A stretch of DNA of 64,000 nucleotides. Source: Lysobacter capsici (GTDB taxonomy: Bacteria; Pseudomonadota; Gammaproteobacteria; Xanthomonadales; Xanthomonadaceae). Positions within the stretch are counted from its first letter, which is position 1. Every line of letters begins with the position of its first letter. The notes under the pieces were generated by a model. It worked only from the letters and a program-made list of their open reading frames with translations, ran no database searches and was not told where the DNA came from. The stretch spans positions 1,860,001 through 1,924,000 of the forward strand of contig NZ_CP094357.1 of the NCBI RefSeq assembly GCF_014779555.2. Direction: 5' to 3'. Below are positions 55,261-64,000 of this stretch, piece after piece. Both the position numbers and the translations under genes were made by a program.

Positions 55261-55776
55261 TCAGTCTTTCTGCTCCGGGTTCGCGCGCAGGTATTCGAGG
55301 TGCTCCTTGCTGGTTTGCCAAGGACGCTTGTCCGTTTCGCTCATCGGATAGTACGGATGCTCGATGCCGAGGCTGCTGATCACGATCTTGAGCTTGTCGC
55401 CGGGGTAGAAGTGAACCTGCAGCGAGCCCGGCCCTCTCGCGTTGTAATCGGGAATATCCACCGTGGCTTCGCGCGGCGGAGGAATCGGGCGCTTGTCGTT
55501 CGCCAGACGGCTGTAACTCCATTTCACCTTGGCCTGTAATCCAGGGTGCCAGCGCTTGGGTATCTGGACGCAGCAGGTGGCGCCGGCCCCAGCCTCGGGC
55601 TCGGCGTTCGAGCCGGCCGCGTCATCGACCGAGAATCCCTGGACGTACAGCCCCGATGCTTCGGTGTTGTGGTTATAGCCGGTAATCGATGCGATCGTCA
55701 TCGGGTCTTCGCAGGCCGCCAATGCCATCGTGCCAGCGCACAGCAGGATCATCAGCGGGTTTTTCCACAGGCTCAT
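55261..55776 (-). CDS. DUF3304-type lipoprotein
   Basis: 171 residues. Lipoprotein signal MSLWKNPLMILLCAGTMALA with lipobox ALAAC. The mature part has ITGYNHNTEASGLYVQGFSV, CCVQIPKRWHPGLQAKVKWS and HFYPGDKLKIVISSLGIEHP, the order I recall for DUF3304 proteins, many of which sit near type VI secretion genes. No such genes are in this window. Exposed on the periplasmic face or outer membrane; role unknown. Confidence 0.78.
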   Translation of the reverse strand: MSLWKNPLMILLCAGTMALAACEDPMTIASITGYNHNTEASGLYVQGFSVDDAAGSNAEPEAGAGATCCVQIPKRWHPGLQAKVKWSYSRLANDKRPIPPPREATVDIPDYNARGPGSLQVHFYPGDKLKIVISSLGIEHPYYPMSETDKRPWQTSKEHLEYLRANPEQKD

Positions 55777-55857
55777 GGCGTGTTGTCGTCTTCGGCGTTG
55801 TTGAGTGGCATGACCGTCGCGGCGCCGACAGCGAGCGCCTGACCGAAAAGCACGAGC

Positions 55858-57057
55858 TCAGTGGGTCGCGCTCGCCGGCATCCGCCGCAACGCCGCGGTC
55901 TCCCATCCCGCGACGATCATGAACACCAGCGTCGTCGCCGCGCCAAGCATCAACGCCGACAGGTGCAGCGGCGCGCTGGCGAACCACAGCGCCGCCAACA
56001 TCAACAACCCGGCGCAGTGCGAAATCGGCGGGAACCGGCGGGTATTGGTCACCCATTTGAACAGGGCGCAACCCAGCAGATACAGCGCCGGGCCGCCGAC
56101 GATCGCGGCGATGCCGGCGGCGTCGGCGTGATCGGGGTGGACCAGCACCAGTTCGTCGGCGACCGCGCACACGATGATGCCGCCGACGATCAGCAGATGC
56201 ATATAGGTGTAGGCCAATCGCGCCAGGCGCGCGCGACGGGTCGCGTCTTCGTCGTGGGCGATGCGGTGTTCGCCGCGCGCCGCGCCGCTGTCGAAATAGA
56301 TCCACCACATCGCCACGCTGCCGAGGAAGGCGATGCAGAACGCGGCGACGGTGGTCGGGTTCCAGTCGAGCTTGGCGAAGGTCGCGCCGGTGATCAGGAT
56401 CGATTCGCCCAGCGCGATGATGATGAACAAGCCGCAGCGTTCCGACAGATGGCCGCCTTCCACGTCCCAGTCCGACAGGGTCGAGCGGCCCAGCCCGGGC
56501 ACGCGGAAGAACGCGATCGGCCCGAGGTATTCGATCCCGATCGCGATCATCCACCAGCCCACGCGCGCGTCGGGCTCGGCCAGTCCGCCGGCGATCCAGA
56601 ATCCGCCCGAGACCAGCAGCCACAAGGTGATGCGGATGAAATTGCGGAAATTGCCGGGGCTGCGCCCGCCGCGCAGCGCCCACAGCATGAACGCGCTGCG
56701 CCCGACCTGCATGCTGGCGAACACCGCCGCATAGATCAGACCGCGTTCGCCGAAGGCATCGGGCAGCGACGACGACAGCAGCAGGCCGCCGAGCATCAGC
56801 CCGAAGATCATGAGCCGCACCGGCACTTTCTCCGGGTCCAGCCAGTTGGTGACCCAGGAGGTGTAGATCCACAGCCACCACACGCCGAGGAACAACAGGC
56901 CGGTGCGCAGCGCGCCGACCGGATCGAGGTGTTCGAGCAGGGTGTGCGACAGCTGGGTCACCGCGAACACGAACACCAGGTCGAAGAACAATTCGGCGTA
57001 GCCGACCTTGGCGTGGCCTTCGCGGCTGCGCAGCAGGGTGGGGCGGGGGGCGGTCAT
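55858..57057 (-). CDS. LtrA-family (low temperature requirement A) membrane protein
   Basis: 399 residues with about ten to twelve membrane helices. The N-terminal ELFFDLVFVFAVTQLSHTL and the central GLFIIIALGESILITGATFA are the LtrA signatures. The name comes from a Listeria gene needed for growth in the cold; biochemical function is unknown. ATG 57057 fits the family start. It lies 14 bp after the 94-residue membrane protein gene, so the two are probably cotranscribed. Confidence 0.9.
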   Translation of the reverse strand: MTAPRPTLLRSREGHAKVGYAELFFDLVFVFAVTQLSHTLLEHLDPVGALRTGLLFLGVWWLWIYTSWVTNWLDPEKVPVRLMIFGLMLGGLLLSSSLPDAFGERGLIYAAVFASMQVGRSAFMLWALRGGRSPGNFRNFIRITLWLLVSGGFWIAGGLAEPDARVGWWMIAIGIEYLGPIAFFRVPGLGRSTLSDWDVEGGHLSERCGLFIIIALGESILITGATFAKLDWNPTTVAAFCIAFLGSVAMWWIYFDSGAARGEHRIAHDEDATRRARLARLAYTYMHLLIVGGIIVCAVADELVLVHPDHADAAGIAAIVGGPALYLLGCALFKWVTNTRRFPPISHCAGLLMLAALWFASAPLHLSALMLGAATTLVFMIVAGWETAALRRMPASATH

Positions 57058-57071
57058 GGCGCGGCCTTGGG

Positions 57072-57356
57072 CTAGGGCGTGGATCGGGTTCGCGACAGTA
57101 TCCACCCCAGCGCGAGCGCGAATGCGGCCGGCACGGCGAAGATAAGCAAGAAGATCGGCAGTTCCTCGGCCACGCTGTAGCCGGCGTGGATCACGCCGAC
57201 CGCCATGTTGATGCCCGCGCCGATCAGCCACAGCGGCAGGAAGATCCTGATCGCGCTGCGCAGCGGCGCCGTGCCGGGGCCGACCAGCACGCGCGCGGCC
57301 AGCAGGCACAGCGCCAGCAGGGCGAAACCGCCGAGTATCACCAGTACCGTGTGCAT
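57072..57356 (-). CDS. Small integral membrane protein
   Basis: 94 residues with three membrane helices (about 3-24, 38-58 and 65-86) and a short basic C-terminus. MHTVLVILGGFALLALCLLA is a plausible start. Encoded immediately upstream of the LtrA gene in the same direction. No motif recognised; many LtrA loci carry similar small membrane proteins, but I cannot assign a role. Confidence 0.72.
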   Translation of the reverse strand: MHTVLVILGGFALLALCLLAARVLVGPGTAPLRSAIRIFLPLWLIGAGINMAVGVIHAGYSVAEELPIFLLIFAVPAAFALALGWILSRTRSTP

Positions 57357-57529
57357 GCCGATCCCCTGGGTCGTGGCGCTTGTGTCGATGTCAGGTTACC
57401 GCGATCGCTGGCGCATCGCGCGCAGCCAACGCCTGCGCTCATGGTTGGCGCCGGCGCGTGCATGCGGCGTGCAGGCACGCGCCGGCGGACGCTATCGCCT
57501 CAACCGGTGCTGCTTCAGCGGGTCCCGCT

Positions 57530-58303
57530 TCAACGCGTGGTGTACCCGCCGTTGGCGAAGATGGTCTGGCCGGTGATCCACCAGCCGTCGCTGACCAGGA
57601 ACTTGATCAGCGGCGCGATGTCGGCGATCTCGGTCAGGCCGCTCTTGGTGCGGCTGCTCAACGCCGCGGCGGTGGCGTGGTACGCGGCCGATTCCTTCGA
57701 CTCGGCCGGATAGAAGAACGGCGTGTCCATCGGCCCCGGGCCGACCGCGTTGACCGAGATGCCGCGTTCGCCGAATTCCTTGGACGCGGCGCGGGTGAAG
57801 TGCTCGATCGGCGCCTTGCTGCCGGGATAGACCGCATAGAACGGCGTGTACGCGGCGAGCAGCGAGCTGACGATGGTGCAGATGTTGCCGTCGTCGGCGA
57901 GCTGCTTGCCGGCTTGCTGGATAAAGAAGAACGCGGCCTTGGCGTTGACCGCGAACATCCGGTCGTACTCGTCCTCGGTCACTTCGATCAGCGGCTTCTT
58001 GATCACCATGCCGGTGGTGTTGATGGCGATGTCGAGCTTGCCGAAGCGCGCCTTGGCCGCGTCGAACAGGGCGGCGACCTCGCCGGGCCGGGTCAGGTCG
58101 CCCTGGTGGGCGAAGGCGTCGGCGCCGGCCGCGCGTACCGCGGCGACGGTCTCTTCGGCCGCGGCGCGGGTGGCGTCGCTGTTGTAATGCACGGCGATCG
58201 CGCCGGCGCCGCCGGCGGCGAGTTCGCGCGAGATCAGACCGCCGAGGTTCTTGGCGCCGCCGCCGATGACGACGGCCTTGCCGGTGAGGGAACGGTTGGG
58301 CAT
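57530..58303 (-). CDS. Short-chain dehydrogenase/reductase
   Basis: 257 residues. Classical SDR Rossmann fold: AVVIGGGAKNLGGLISREL is an altered TGxxxGIG loop, INTTG stands for the NNAG motif, the catalytic Ser pair is in IVSSLLAAYTP, and YPGSK supplies Tyr and Lys. The C-terminal GGYTTR is typical. NAD(P)-dependent, substrate unknown. ATG 58303 is preferred; earlier in-frame codons overlap the divergent regulator's upstream region. Confidence 0.92.
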   Translation of the reverse strand: MPNRSLTGKAVVIGGGAKNLGGLISRELAAGGAGAIAVHYNSDATRAAAEETVAAVRAAGADAFAHQGDLTRPGEVAALFDAAKARFGKLDIAINTTGMVIKKPLIEVTEDEYDRMFAVNAKAAFFFIQQAGKQLADDGNICTIVSSLLAAYTPFYAVYPGSKAPIEHFTRAASKEFGERGISVNAVGPGPMDTPFFYPAESKESAAYHATAAALSSRTKSGLTEIADIAPLIKFLVSDGWWITGQTIFANGGYTTR

Positions 58304-58406
58304 GGGGTGCTCCGGTAGGGGATTCAGGGCGTTGGCCACTTGCCGCGTTGACGCGCATGTGACCGAAGTCGTGTTTACATCGGCCTGGGTCCCCGGTGCT
58401 TTCACG
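58304..58406. promoter_or_regulatory. Divergent control region of the SDR and AraC genes
   Basis: 103 bp between two outward-facing start codons, the usual place for an AraC-type regulator to act on itself and its neighbour. GTGTTTACATCGG near 58371 is the AT-richest piece. No clear operator repeats seen. Confidence 0.4.
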
Positions 58407-59324
58407 ATGTCCGACGCGCTGTCAGTTTCTCCGCCGCCGCCGGCGATCCCGGTCGTGTCCCGTCCCGATCCGGGCCAACGCGAGCTGATGCGCCGCGAGC
58501 TGTCGCTGGGCGACGGCGTGCAGTTCGCCTTCGCCGCCGAACGCATCGCCGAGCCGACCCAGTGGAGCGTGCATCACGACCGCCACACCCTGATCGTGCA
58601 TCTCGACGGCACGATGCGCCGGCTGGAAACCCGCATCGAAGGCGTCGGCCGCCTGCGCGCGCGGGCCGCGGCCGGCGACCTGTGGCTGATTCCGGCCGGC
58701 CGGCGTTACCAGGGCGAGGCGCGGGGCGGCGAGATCGCCTACGCCGAACTGACCATCGACCCGGCCCGCTACCCCGGCCTGCGCGACACCCCGGCCGGCG
58801 GCACCGACCTGGCCGCGCGCATGAAACACCACGACCCGCTGGTGCATGCGCTGGCCGCGCGGCTCGCCCAGCTGAGCGGCGAATCCGACGACCTGGCGGC
58901 GATGCTGTGCGACACGTTGAGCCAGAGCCTGTGCCTGCATCTGCTGCGCGAACACGGCGCCGCCGCCGCGCCGTCGCGGCCGCCGCGCGAGCCGTCGCCG
59001 CGCTTGAGCGAGCCGCAGCGGCGCCGGGTCGAGGACTACATCGCGTCGCATCTGGACCAGCCGATCCGTCTGGCCGCGCTGGCCGCGCTGACCGGCCTGA
59101 GCACCCATCGCCTGCTGATCGCGTTTCGCGCCAGCTTCGGCGCGACGCCGATCCAGTACGTGCTCGCCCAGCGCCTGCAACGGGTCTGCACGCGCCTGCG
59201 TCGCGGCGACGACGACATCACCACGATCGCGATCGGCAGCGGCTTTTCCAGCCACAGTCATCTGTCGGCCGTGTTCAAGCGTCAGTACGGCATCACCCCG
59301 AGCGAGTACCGCCAGCGCGGCTGA
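58407..59324 (+). CDS. AraC-family transcriptional regulator
   Basis: 305 residues. N-terminal cupin-like sensing domain (about 25-170; WSVHHDRHTLIVHLDG, LWLIPAGRRYQGEARGGEI) and a C-terminal AraC DNA-binding domain (205-305) with two helix-turn-helices: LAALAALTGLSTHRLLIAFR and ITTIAIGSGFSSHSHLSAVF followed by YGITPSEYR. Divergent from the SDR gene, which it probably controls. ATG 58407 is the first good codon after the short shared region. Confidence 0.9.
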   Translation: MSDALSVSPPPPAIPVVSRPDPGQRELMRRELSLGDGVQFAFAAERIAEPTQWSVHHDRHTLIVHLDGTMRRLETRIEGVGRLRARAAAGDLWLIPAGRRYQGEARGGEIAYAELTIDPARYPGLRDTPAGGTDLAARMKHHDPLVHALAARLAQLSGESDDLAAMLCDTLSQSLCLHLLREHGAAAAPSRPPREPSPRLSEPQRRRVEDYIASHLDQPIRLAALAALTGLSTHRLLIAFRASFGATPIQYVLAQRLQRVCTRLRRGDDDITTIAIGSGFSSHSHLSAVFKRQYGITPSEYRQRG

Positions 59325-59655
59325 GCGCGGACCCGCGCGCATCGACGCCGGTCCGCCGGCGCCGCGGCCTTCGTCGCGAACGCAATTCGGCCGCCGCTCC
59401 CCACCCCGGTGCCGCGATCCCCTGTCGTCGGTCACGCTGACCATTCGGACATGGTGCGGCCGCGCCCGCGCTCTAGCATGATCGCGTCCACGATCGCGTC
59501 CATCGCGCGCACAGCCGGGCCCTGCCATCGGTCATGCCCACCAAGCGCCCATGGCCGGGTCACGTTTTGTGGCTAGGATCGTCTCACTGGCATCGTCTCA
59601 ATCTGCACGGACCGCGTTCTCGCCGCGTCCACGTCCCTTCCCTGGAGCCCGCCGC
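59325..59655. other. Gap upstream of the ABC transporter genes
   Basis: No gene seen. The last 20 bp hold CCTGGAG, the ribosome site of the ABC ATPase gene. TTTTGTGGCTAGGATCG near 59564-59580 is the best -10 candidate but is weak. Confidence 0.4.
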
Positions 59656-60552
59656 ATGCTGACCATTCGCGACCTCACCAAGACCTATGCCAACGGCGTG
59701 CGCGCGCTCGACGGCATTTCGCTGGACATTCCGCGCGGCATGTTCGGCCTGCTCGGCCCCAACGGGGCCGGCAAGTCGTCGCTGATGCGGACCCTGGCGA
59801 CCTTGCAGGAGGCCGACGCCGGCAGCGCGATCCTCGACAACGGCGACGGCCCGGCCATCGACGTGCTGCGCGACAAGGACGCGGTGCGCCGGCAACTGGG
59901 CTATCTGCCGCAGGATTTCGGCGTGTACCCGAAGGTCAGCGCGCTCGACCTGCTCGAACATTTCGCCGTGCTCAAGGGCCTGACCAATCGCAAGCAGCGC
60001 CGCGAAGTGGTCGACGGCCTGCTGCACCAGGTCAACCTGTGGAACGTGCGCAAGCAGAAACTCGGCGGCTTCTCCGGCGGCATGCGCCAGCGCTTCGGCA
60101 TCGCCCAGGCCCTGCTCGGCGATCCGCGCCTGGTGATCGTCGACGAACCCACCGCCGGCCTCGACCCGGAAGAGCGCAACCGCTTCCTCAACCTGCTGGC
60201 CGAGATCGGCGAGAACGTCGCGGTGATCCTGTCGACCCACATCGTCGAGGACGTCACCGACCTGTGCCCGAGCATGGCCATCGTCAACAAGGGCAAGGTG
60301 CTGCTCAGCGGCGAGCCGAACGCGGCGATCGCCGCGCTCAGCGATCAGGTCTGGCGCAAGCAGGTCAGCAAGGCCACCTTGTCGAGTTACGAAACCCGTT
60401 TCACCGTGCTGTCGACGCGACTGGTCGGCGGCCAGCCGGTGATTCACGTGTTCAGTCCGGACTCGCCCGAGGAGGGCTTCGAACGCGTCGCGCCCGATCT
60501 GGAAGACGTGTACTTCCAGCGCCTGCGCCAGCACGCGCGCGTCGCGGCCTGA
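59656..60552 (+). CDS. ABC transporter ATP-binding protein
   Basis: 298 residues. One nucleotide-binding domain: Walker A GPNGAGKS (about 32-39), Q-loop GYLPQDFG, signature FSGGMRQRFGIAQAL, Walker B LVIVDEPTAGLDP, and switch His in STHIVEDV. The subfamily is that of CcmA/NatA-like exporters and multidrug or gliding-type transporters. A C-terminal accessory segment of about 80 residues follows. The partner permease gene starts 13 bp downstream. Confidence 0.94.
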   Translation: MLTIRDLTKTYANGVRALDGISLDIPRGMFGLLGPNGAGKSSLMRTLATLQEADAGSAILDNGDGPAIDVLRDKDAVRRQLGYLPQDFGVYPKVSALDLLEHFAVLKGLTNRKQRREVVDGLLHQVNLWNVRKQKLGGFSGGMRQRFGIAQALLGDPRLVIVDEPTAGLDPEERNRFLNLLAEIGENVAVILSTHIVEDVTDLCPSMAIVNKGKVLLSGEPNAAIAALSDQVWRKQVSKATLSSYETRFTVLSTRLVGGQPVIHVFSPDSPEEGFERVAPDLEDVYFQRLRQHARVAA

Positions 60553-60565
60553 GCGGAGCATCCCG

Positions 60566-63500
60566 ATGATTCTTGAATTTTTCCGCTTCGAGCTGCGCCA
60601 GCAGCTGCGCTCGCCGTTGCTGTGGCTGTTCGCGCTGCTGTTCGGCTTGATGGCCTTCGGCGCCGCCTCCAGCGACGCGATCCAGATCGGCGGCGGCGTC
60701 GGCAACGTCAACCGCAATGCGCCGACCACGATCGCCACCTTCTACGGCATGTTCAGCCTGCTCGGCCTGCTGGTGATCGCGGTGTTCGTGTCCGGCGCCT
60801 TGCTGCGCGATTTCGAATTGGGCACGGCTGATCTGTTCTTCTCCAGCCCGATGCGCAAGCGCGATTTCCTGATCGGCCGCTTCGCCGGCGCCCTGGCCGC
60901 GAGCCTGCTGGTGTTCGTGATGATCACCGTCGGCCTGCTGATCGCGCCGTACATGCCCTGGGTCGATCCCGAGCGGGTCGGCGCGTTCTCGTTGCAGCCG
61001 TACCTGTGGAGCTTCGCGGTGTTCGTGCTGCCCAACCTGATCTTCATCGGCGCCTTGCTGGCGCTGCTGGCGGTCACCGGGCGCAGCCTGTTGATCGTGT
61101 ATCTGGGCGTGATCGGCTTCTTCGTGTTGCGCGGCGTGGCCAACAGCCTGCTTGCCGATCTCGACAACGAGTGGCTGGCGACGATGATGGACCCGTTCGG
61201 CCTGACCGCGTTCCGGCGCACGGTGCGTTACTGGTCCGCGCCTGAACTCAACACCCGCCTGCCGGCGATCACCGGTTATCTGCTGGTCAACCGCGCGCTG
61301 TGGATGGGCGTGGGCGTGGCGATGATCGCCGCCGCGTTCGCCCTGTTCAAACCCCAGCGCACCGGCACCGGCAAGGCCTGGTTCCGGCGCAAGCGCAAGG
61401 CCGCGGCGGCGATCGATGCGCAGGGCGCGGGCAAGCCGGCGCCGAAGGTGCAGCCGACGTTCTCGGCCACGACCGCGCGCACCCAGTTCCTGCACGCGCT
61501 GCGCTTCGACACCGTCGGCGTGCTCAAGAGCGTGCCGTTCCTGATCATCCTCGCCTTCGCCGTGACCAGCTTCCTGGCCAGCGCCGGCTCGGTCCAGAGC
61601 ATCTTCGGCACCAAGACCTATCCGACCACCTCGCTGATGCTCACCGCGCTGCAGGGCAGCTACAGCTTCATGCTGATCTTCGTGGTGATGTTCTACGCCG
61701 GCGAACTGGTGTTCAAGGAACGCGGCGTCAAGCTGGCCGAAGTCAGCGACGCGATGCCGGTGCCCAACTGGCTGCCGCTGCTGAGCAAGTTCATCGCCCT
61801 GATCGCGGTGGTGCTGGTGTTCCAGGCGATCGGCGGCGTGGCCTCGATGGTCATGCAGTTGTTCAAGGGCTACAGCGCGCTGGAGCCGCTGCTGTACGCC
61901 AAGCAACTGCTGCTCGATTCGATCCCGTTCGTGCTGATGGGCGGACTGGCGCTGGTGCTGCAGGTGCTGACCAACAACAAGTTCATCGGCTACGGCCTGC
62001 TGATCGTGGTGGTGATCCTGCAGGCCACGCTCGGCCTGATGCACTTCGAGCACAACCTCTACAACTACGCCAACGCACCGGGCGCGCCGTATTCGGACAT
62101 GAACGGCTACGGCCAGTTCCTCGGCGCGCGGCTGTGGTTCCAGACCTACTGGGGCCTGCTGCTGCTCGCGCTGATGCTGCTCGCCGCGGCGTTCTGGGTG
62201 CGCGGCGTGGCGCCGAGCCTGCGCGAGCGCATCAAGCTGGCGCGCGCGCGCCTGCGCGGCGGTCGCGGCGTCGCCCTGGCGGTCGCGGTGCTGGCCTGGG
62301 TCGCGGCCGGCGGCTGGATCTTCTGGAACACCAACGTGCTCAACCGCTACGTGCCGTCGGACGTGGCGATGGACGAGCAGGCGCGTTACGAGAAGCAGTA
62401 CCGCAAGTACCACAACCTGCCGCAGCCGCGCATCGTCGCGGTCGAGAACGAGGTCGACCTGCGTCCGGAAACCCTCAGCGTGCGCACCCGCGGCCACTAC
62501 GAAATCGTCAACCAGCATGCCGCGCCGATCGCCGAGTTCCATATCGCGGTCGATCCCGACGCGACGATCGAGAAGCTTGAGTTCGGCGGCGCCAAGCTGA
62601 TCCATGACGATGCGCGCGTGGGCTATCGCATCTATCGCCTGGACAAGCCGATGCAGCCGGGCGAACACCGCCAGTTGAACTTCGTCCAGTCCTACGCCCA
62701 GCGCGGCTTCTCCAACGAGCCGAGCAACACCCAGATCGTCGCGAACGGCAGCTTCTTCAACTCGTCGGTGTTCCCGAGCTTCGGCTACAGCGAAGGCCGC
62801 CAGCTCAGCGACCGCAACGAACGCCGCAAGCGCGGCCTGGGCGAAGCGCCGCGCATGCCCAAGCTCGAGGACCAGGCCGCGCGCGCGAATCACTACATCG
62901 CCTCCGATGCGGACTGGATCGACTTCAATACCACCGTGTGCACCGCGCCGGACCAGATCGCGCTGTCGCCGGGTTATCTCAAGCGCGAGTTCCGTCGCGA
63001 CGGCCGCCGTTGCTTCGAATATGCGATGGACCGGCCGATGCTGCCGTTCTACTCGTACCTGTCGGCGCGCTGGGAGGTGCGCCGCGCCGAGCACGCCGGC
63101 ATTCCGATCGAGGTGTACTACGATCCCAAGCACGCCTACAACGTCGACCGCATGATCGACGGGGTCAAGAAGTCGCTGGACTACTTCCAGGCGAACTTCA
63201 CCCCGTACCAGCACCGGCAGGTGCGCATCCTCGAGTTCCCAGGCTATTCGCGTTTCGCCCAGAGCTTCGCCAACACCATCCCGTTCTCCGAATCGATCGG
63301 CTTCGTCGCCGACCTGCGCGATCCCGAGGCGGTCGACTACGTGTTCTACGTGACCGCGCACGAAGTCGCGCACCAGTGGTGGGCGCACCAGGTGATCGGC
63401 GCCAACGTGCAGGGTTCGACGATGCTGTCGGAATCGCTGTCGCAGTATTCGGCGCTGATGGTGATGGAGAAGGAATACGGCCGGGCCAAGATGCGCCGCT

Positions 63501-64000
63501 TCCTCAAGTACGAACTGGACCGTTACCTGTCCGAGCGCGGCGGCGAGCGGCTGGAGGAATTGCCGCTGTACCGGGTGGAGAACCAGCAGTACATCCATTA
63601 CCGCAAGGGCTCGCTGGTGTTCTATCGCCTGCGCGAGGAACTGGGCGAGGCGACGGTCAATCGCGCGCTCAGGCGCTTCCTGGAAGACAAGGGCTACCAG
63701 AACCCGCCGTACACCACCTCGGCCGAGTTGCTGGAGTACCTGCGCGCGCAAGCCAAGCCCGAGCAGCAGCAACTGATCACCGACCTGTTCGAGAAGATCA
63801 GCTTCTACGACAACCGCGTGGTCGAGGCGAGTTCGAAGAAGCGTCCCGACGGTAAGTACGAAGTCAGCTTGAACCTGCACGCGGCCAAGTTGTACGCCGA
63901 CGGCAAGGGCAAGGAGACCGCCGCGCCGCTGGACGACTGGATCGAGATCGGCGTGTTCGCGCGCGGGCCGTCGGGCAAGGAAGGCGACGAGAAGGTCTTG
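60566..64000 (+). CDS. ABC permease fused to an M1-family aminopeptidase domain (3' truncated by window)
   Basis: 1145 residues visible with no stop before the window edge. Two ABC-2-type permease halves with about six helices each (to residue ~600, including FELRQQLRSPLLWLFALLFG and ERGVKLAEVSDAMPVPNWLP), then a large extracytoplasmic M1 peptidase domain with HEVAHQWW (zinc Hises at 63359 and 63371) and the second Glu region MLSESLSQYSAL. The spacing to that Glu is 19 residues, one more than the M1 standard. Partner ATPase is encoded just upstream. Substrate unknown. Full members are about 1190-1200 residues, so little is missing. Confidence 0.92.
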   Translation, partial: MILEFFRFELRQQLRSPLLWLFALLFGLMAFGAASSDAIQIGGGVGNVNRNAPTTIATFYGMFSLLGLLVIAVFVSGALLRDFELGTADLFFSSPMRKRDFLIGRFAGALAASLLVFVMITVGLLIAPYMPWVDPERVGAFSLQPYLWSFAVFVLPNLIFIGALLALLAVTGRSLLIVYLGVIGFFVLRGVANSLLADLDNEWLATMMDPFGLTAFRRTVRYWSAPELNTRLPAITGYLLVNRALWMGVGVAMIAAAFALFKPQRTGTGKAWFRRKRKAAAAIDAQGAGKPAPKVQPTFSATTARTQFLHALRFDTVGVLKSVPFLIILAFAVTSFLASAGSVQSIFGTKTYPTTSLMLTALQGSYSFMLIFVVMFYAGELVFKERGVKLAEVSDAMPVPNWLPLLSKFIALIAVVLVFQAIGGVASMVMQLFKGYSALEPLLYAKQLLLDSIPFVLMGGLALVLQVLTNNKFIGYGLLIVVVILQATLGLMHFEHNLYNYANAPGAPYSDMNGYGQFLGARLWFQTYWGLLLLALMLLAAAFWVRGVAPSLRERIKLARARLRGGRGVALAVAVLAWVAAGGWIFWNTNVLNRYVPSDVAMDEQARYEKQYRKYHNLPQPRIVAVENEVDLRPETLSVRTRGHYEIVNQHAAPIAEFHIAVDPDATIEKLEFGGAKLIHDDARVGYRIYRLDKPMQPGEHRQLNFVQSYAQRGFSNEPSNTQIVANGSFFNSSVFPSFGYSEGRQLSDRNERRKRGLGEAPRMPKLEDQAARANHYIASDADWIDFNTTVCTAPDQIALSPGYLKREFRRDGRRCFEYAMDRPMLPFYSYLSARWEVRRAEHAGIPIEVYYDPKHAYNVDRMIDGVKKSLDYFQANFTPYQHRQVRILEFPGYSRFAQSFANTIPFSESIGFVADLRDPEAVDYVFYVTAHEVAHQWWAHQVIGANVQGSTMLSESLSQYSALMVMEKEYGRAKMRRFLKYELDRYLSERGGERLEELPLYRVENQQYIHYRKGSLVFYRLREELGEATVNRALRRFLEDKGYQNPPYTTSAELLEYLRAQAKPEQQQLITDLFEKISFYDNRVVEASSKKRPDGKYEVSLNLHAAKLYADGKGKETAAPLDDWIEIGVFARGPSGKEGDEKVL

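Noticed and set aside
60452-63880. A 1142-residue open frame on the minus strand antisense to the ABC permease/M1 gene
   Set aside because: Composition is Arg/His/Gln/Val-biased as expected for the complement of a GC-rich gene, no domain is visible, and the plus frame encodes an unmistakable peptidase motif.

Overview
The window is about 64 kb of GC-rich chromosome (roughly two thirds G+C by eye) from a gammaproteobacterium of the Xanthomonadaceae, most likely Lysobacter or a close relative. The assignment is an inference. It rests on the coaD / lipoprotein / YfhL-type ferredoxin / ggt order, queA-tgt-yajC-secD-secF, divergent suhB and trmJ, GTAG-headed REP sequences in almost every long gap, tandem M13 peptidases, and an ABC-permease/M1-peptidase fusion. 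No rRNA, tRNA, insertion sequence, prophage or CRISPR array was recognised.

Layout. 1-7.1 kb: the end of coaD, a lipoprotein, a long repeat-filled gap, a ferredoxin, gamma-glutamyltransferase, a membrane-anchored unknown, a metallo-hydrolase and a TMEM43-like protein. 7.3-10.4 kb (minus strand): upp, two small unknowns and a class III aminotransferase with a possible structured leader. 11.3-13.1 kb: a DesK/DesR-type two-component pair. 13.4-19.3 kb: queuosine genes queA and tgt, then yajC-secD-secF closed by a strong terminator. 19.4-26.2 kb: a small unknown, a methyltransferase with an unusual tail, suhB and trmJ, and a PhnD-like binding protein translationally coupled to a GGDEF/EAL protein. 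26.4-33.1 kb: ExoD, a CNNM/CBS protein, a DUF47/Pit phosphate uptake pair, an alkyltransferase-like protein and a rhomboid.

33.1-42.3 kb is the most interesting block. On the plus strand, a MoxR AAA+ ATPase, a small protein, a vWA-like/propeller protein and a 923-residue propeller protein form a tight operon. This matches the MoxR-vWA-beta-propeller ('bpX') ternary systems proposed as NTP-dependent conflict systems. Divergent from it on the minus strand is a second tight operon: a Cdc48/Vps4-like AAA+ protein with a helical-repeat N-terminus, a small membrane protein and a TPR protein with C-terminal membrane segments. The two operons share one 262-bp control region and may form one machine.

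42.5-50.3 kb holds three M13 (neprilysin-like) metallopeptidase genes. Two are near-identical lipoprotein enzymes sharing a duplicated upstream block. The third has lost its zinc-binding motifs and looks like a pseudopeptidase. 50.7-64 kb: a beta-CASP nuclease, a GspG-like protein, a dehydroquinase-like relic, a BCCT transporter, a DUF3304 lipoprotein, LtrA, an SDR with a divergent AraC regulator, and an ABC ATPase followed by the permease/aminopeptidase fusion that runs off the end.

The gaps are rich in several unrelated small repeat families, described individually below.
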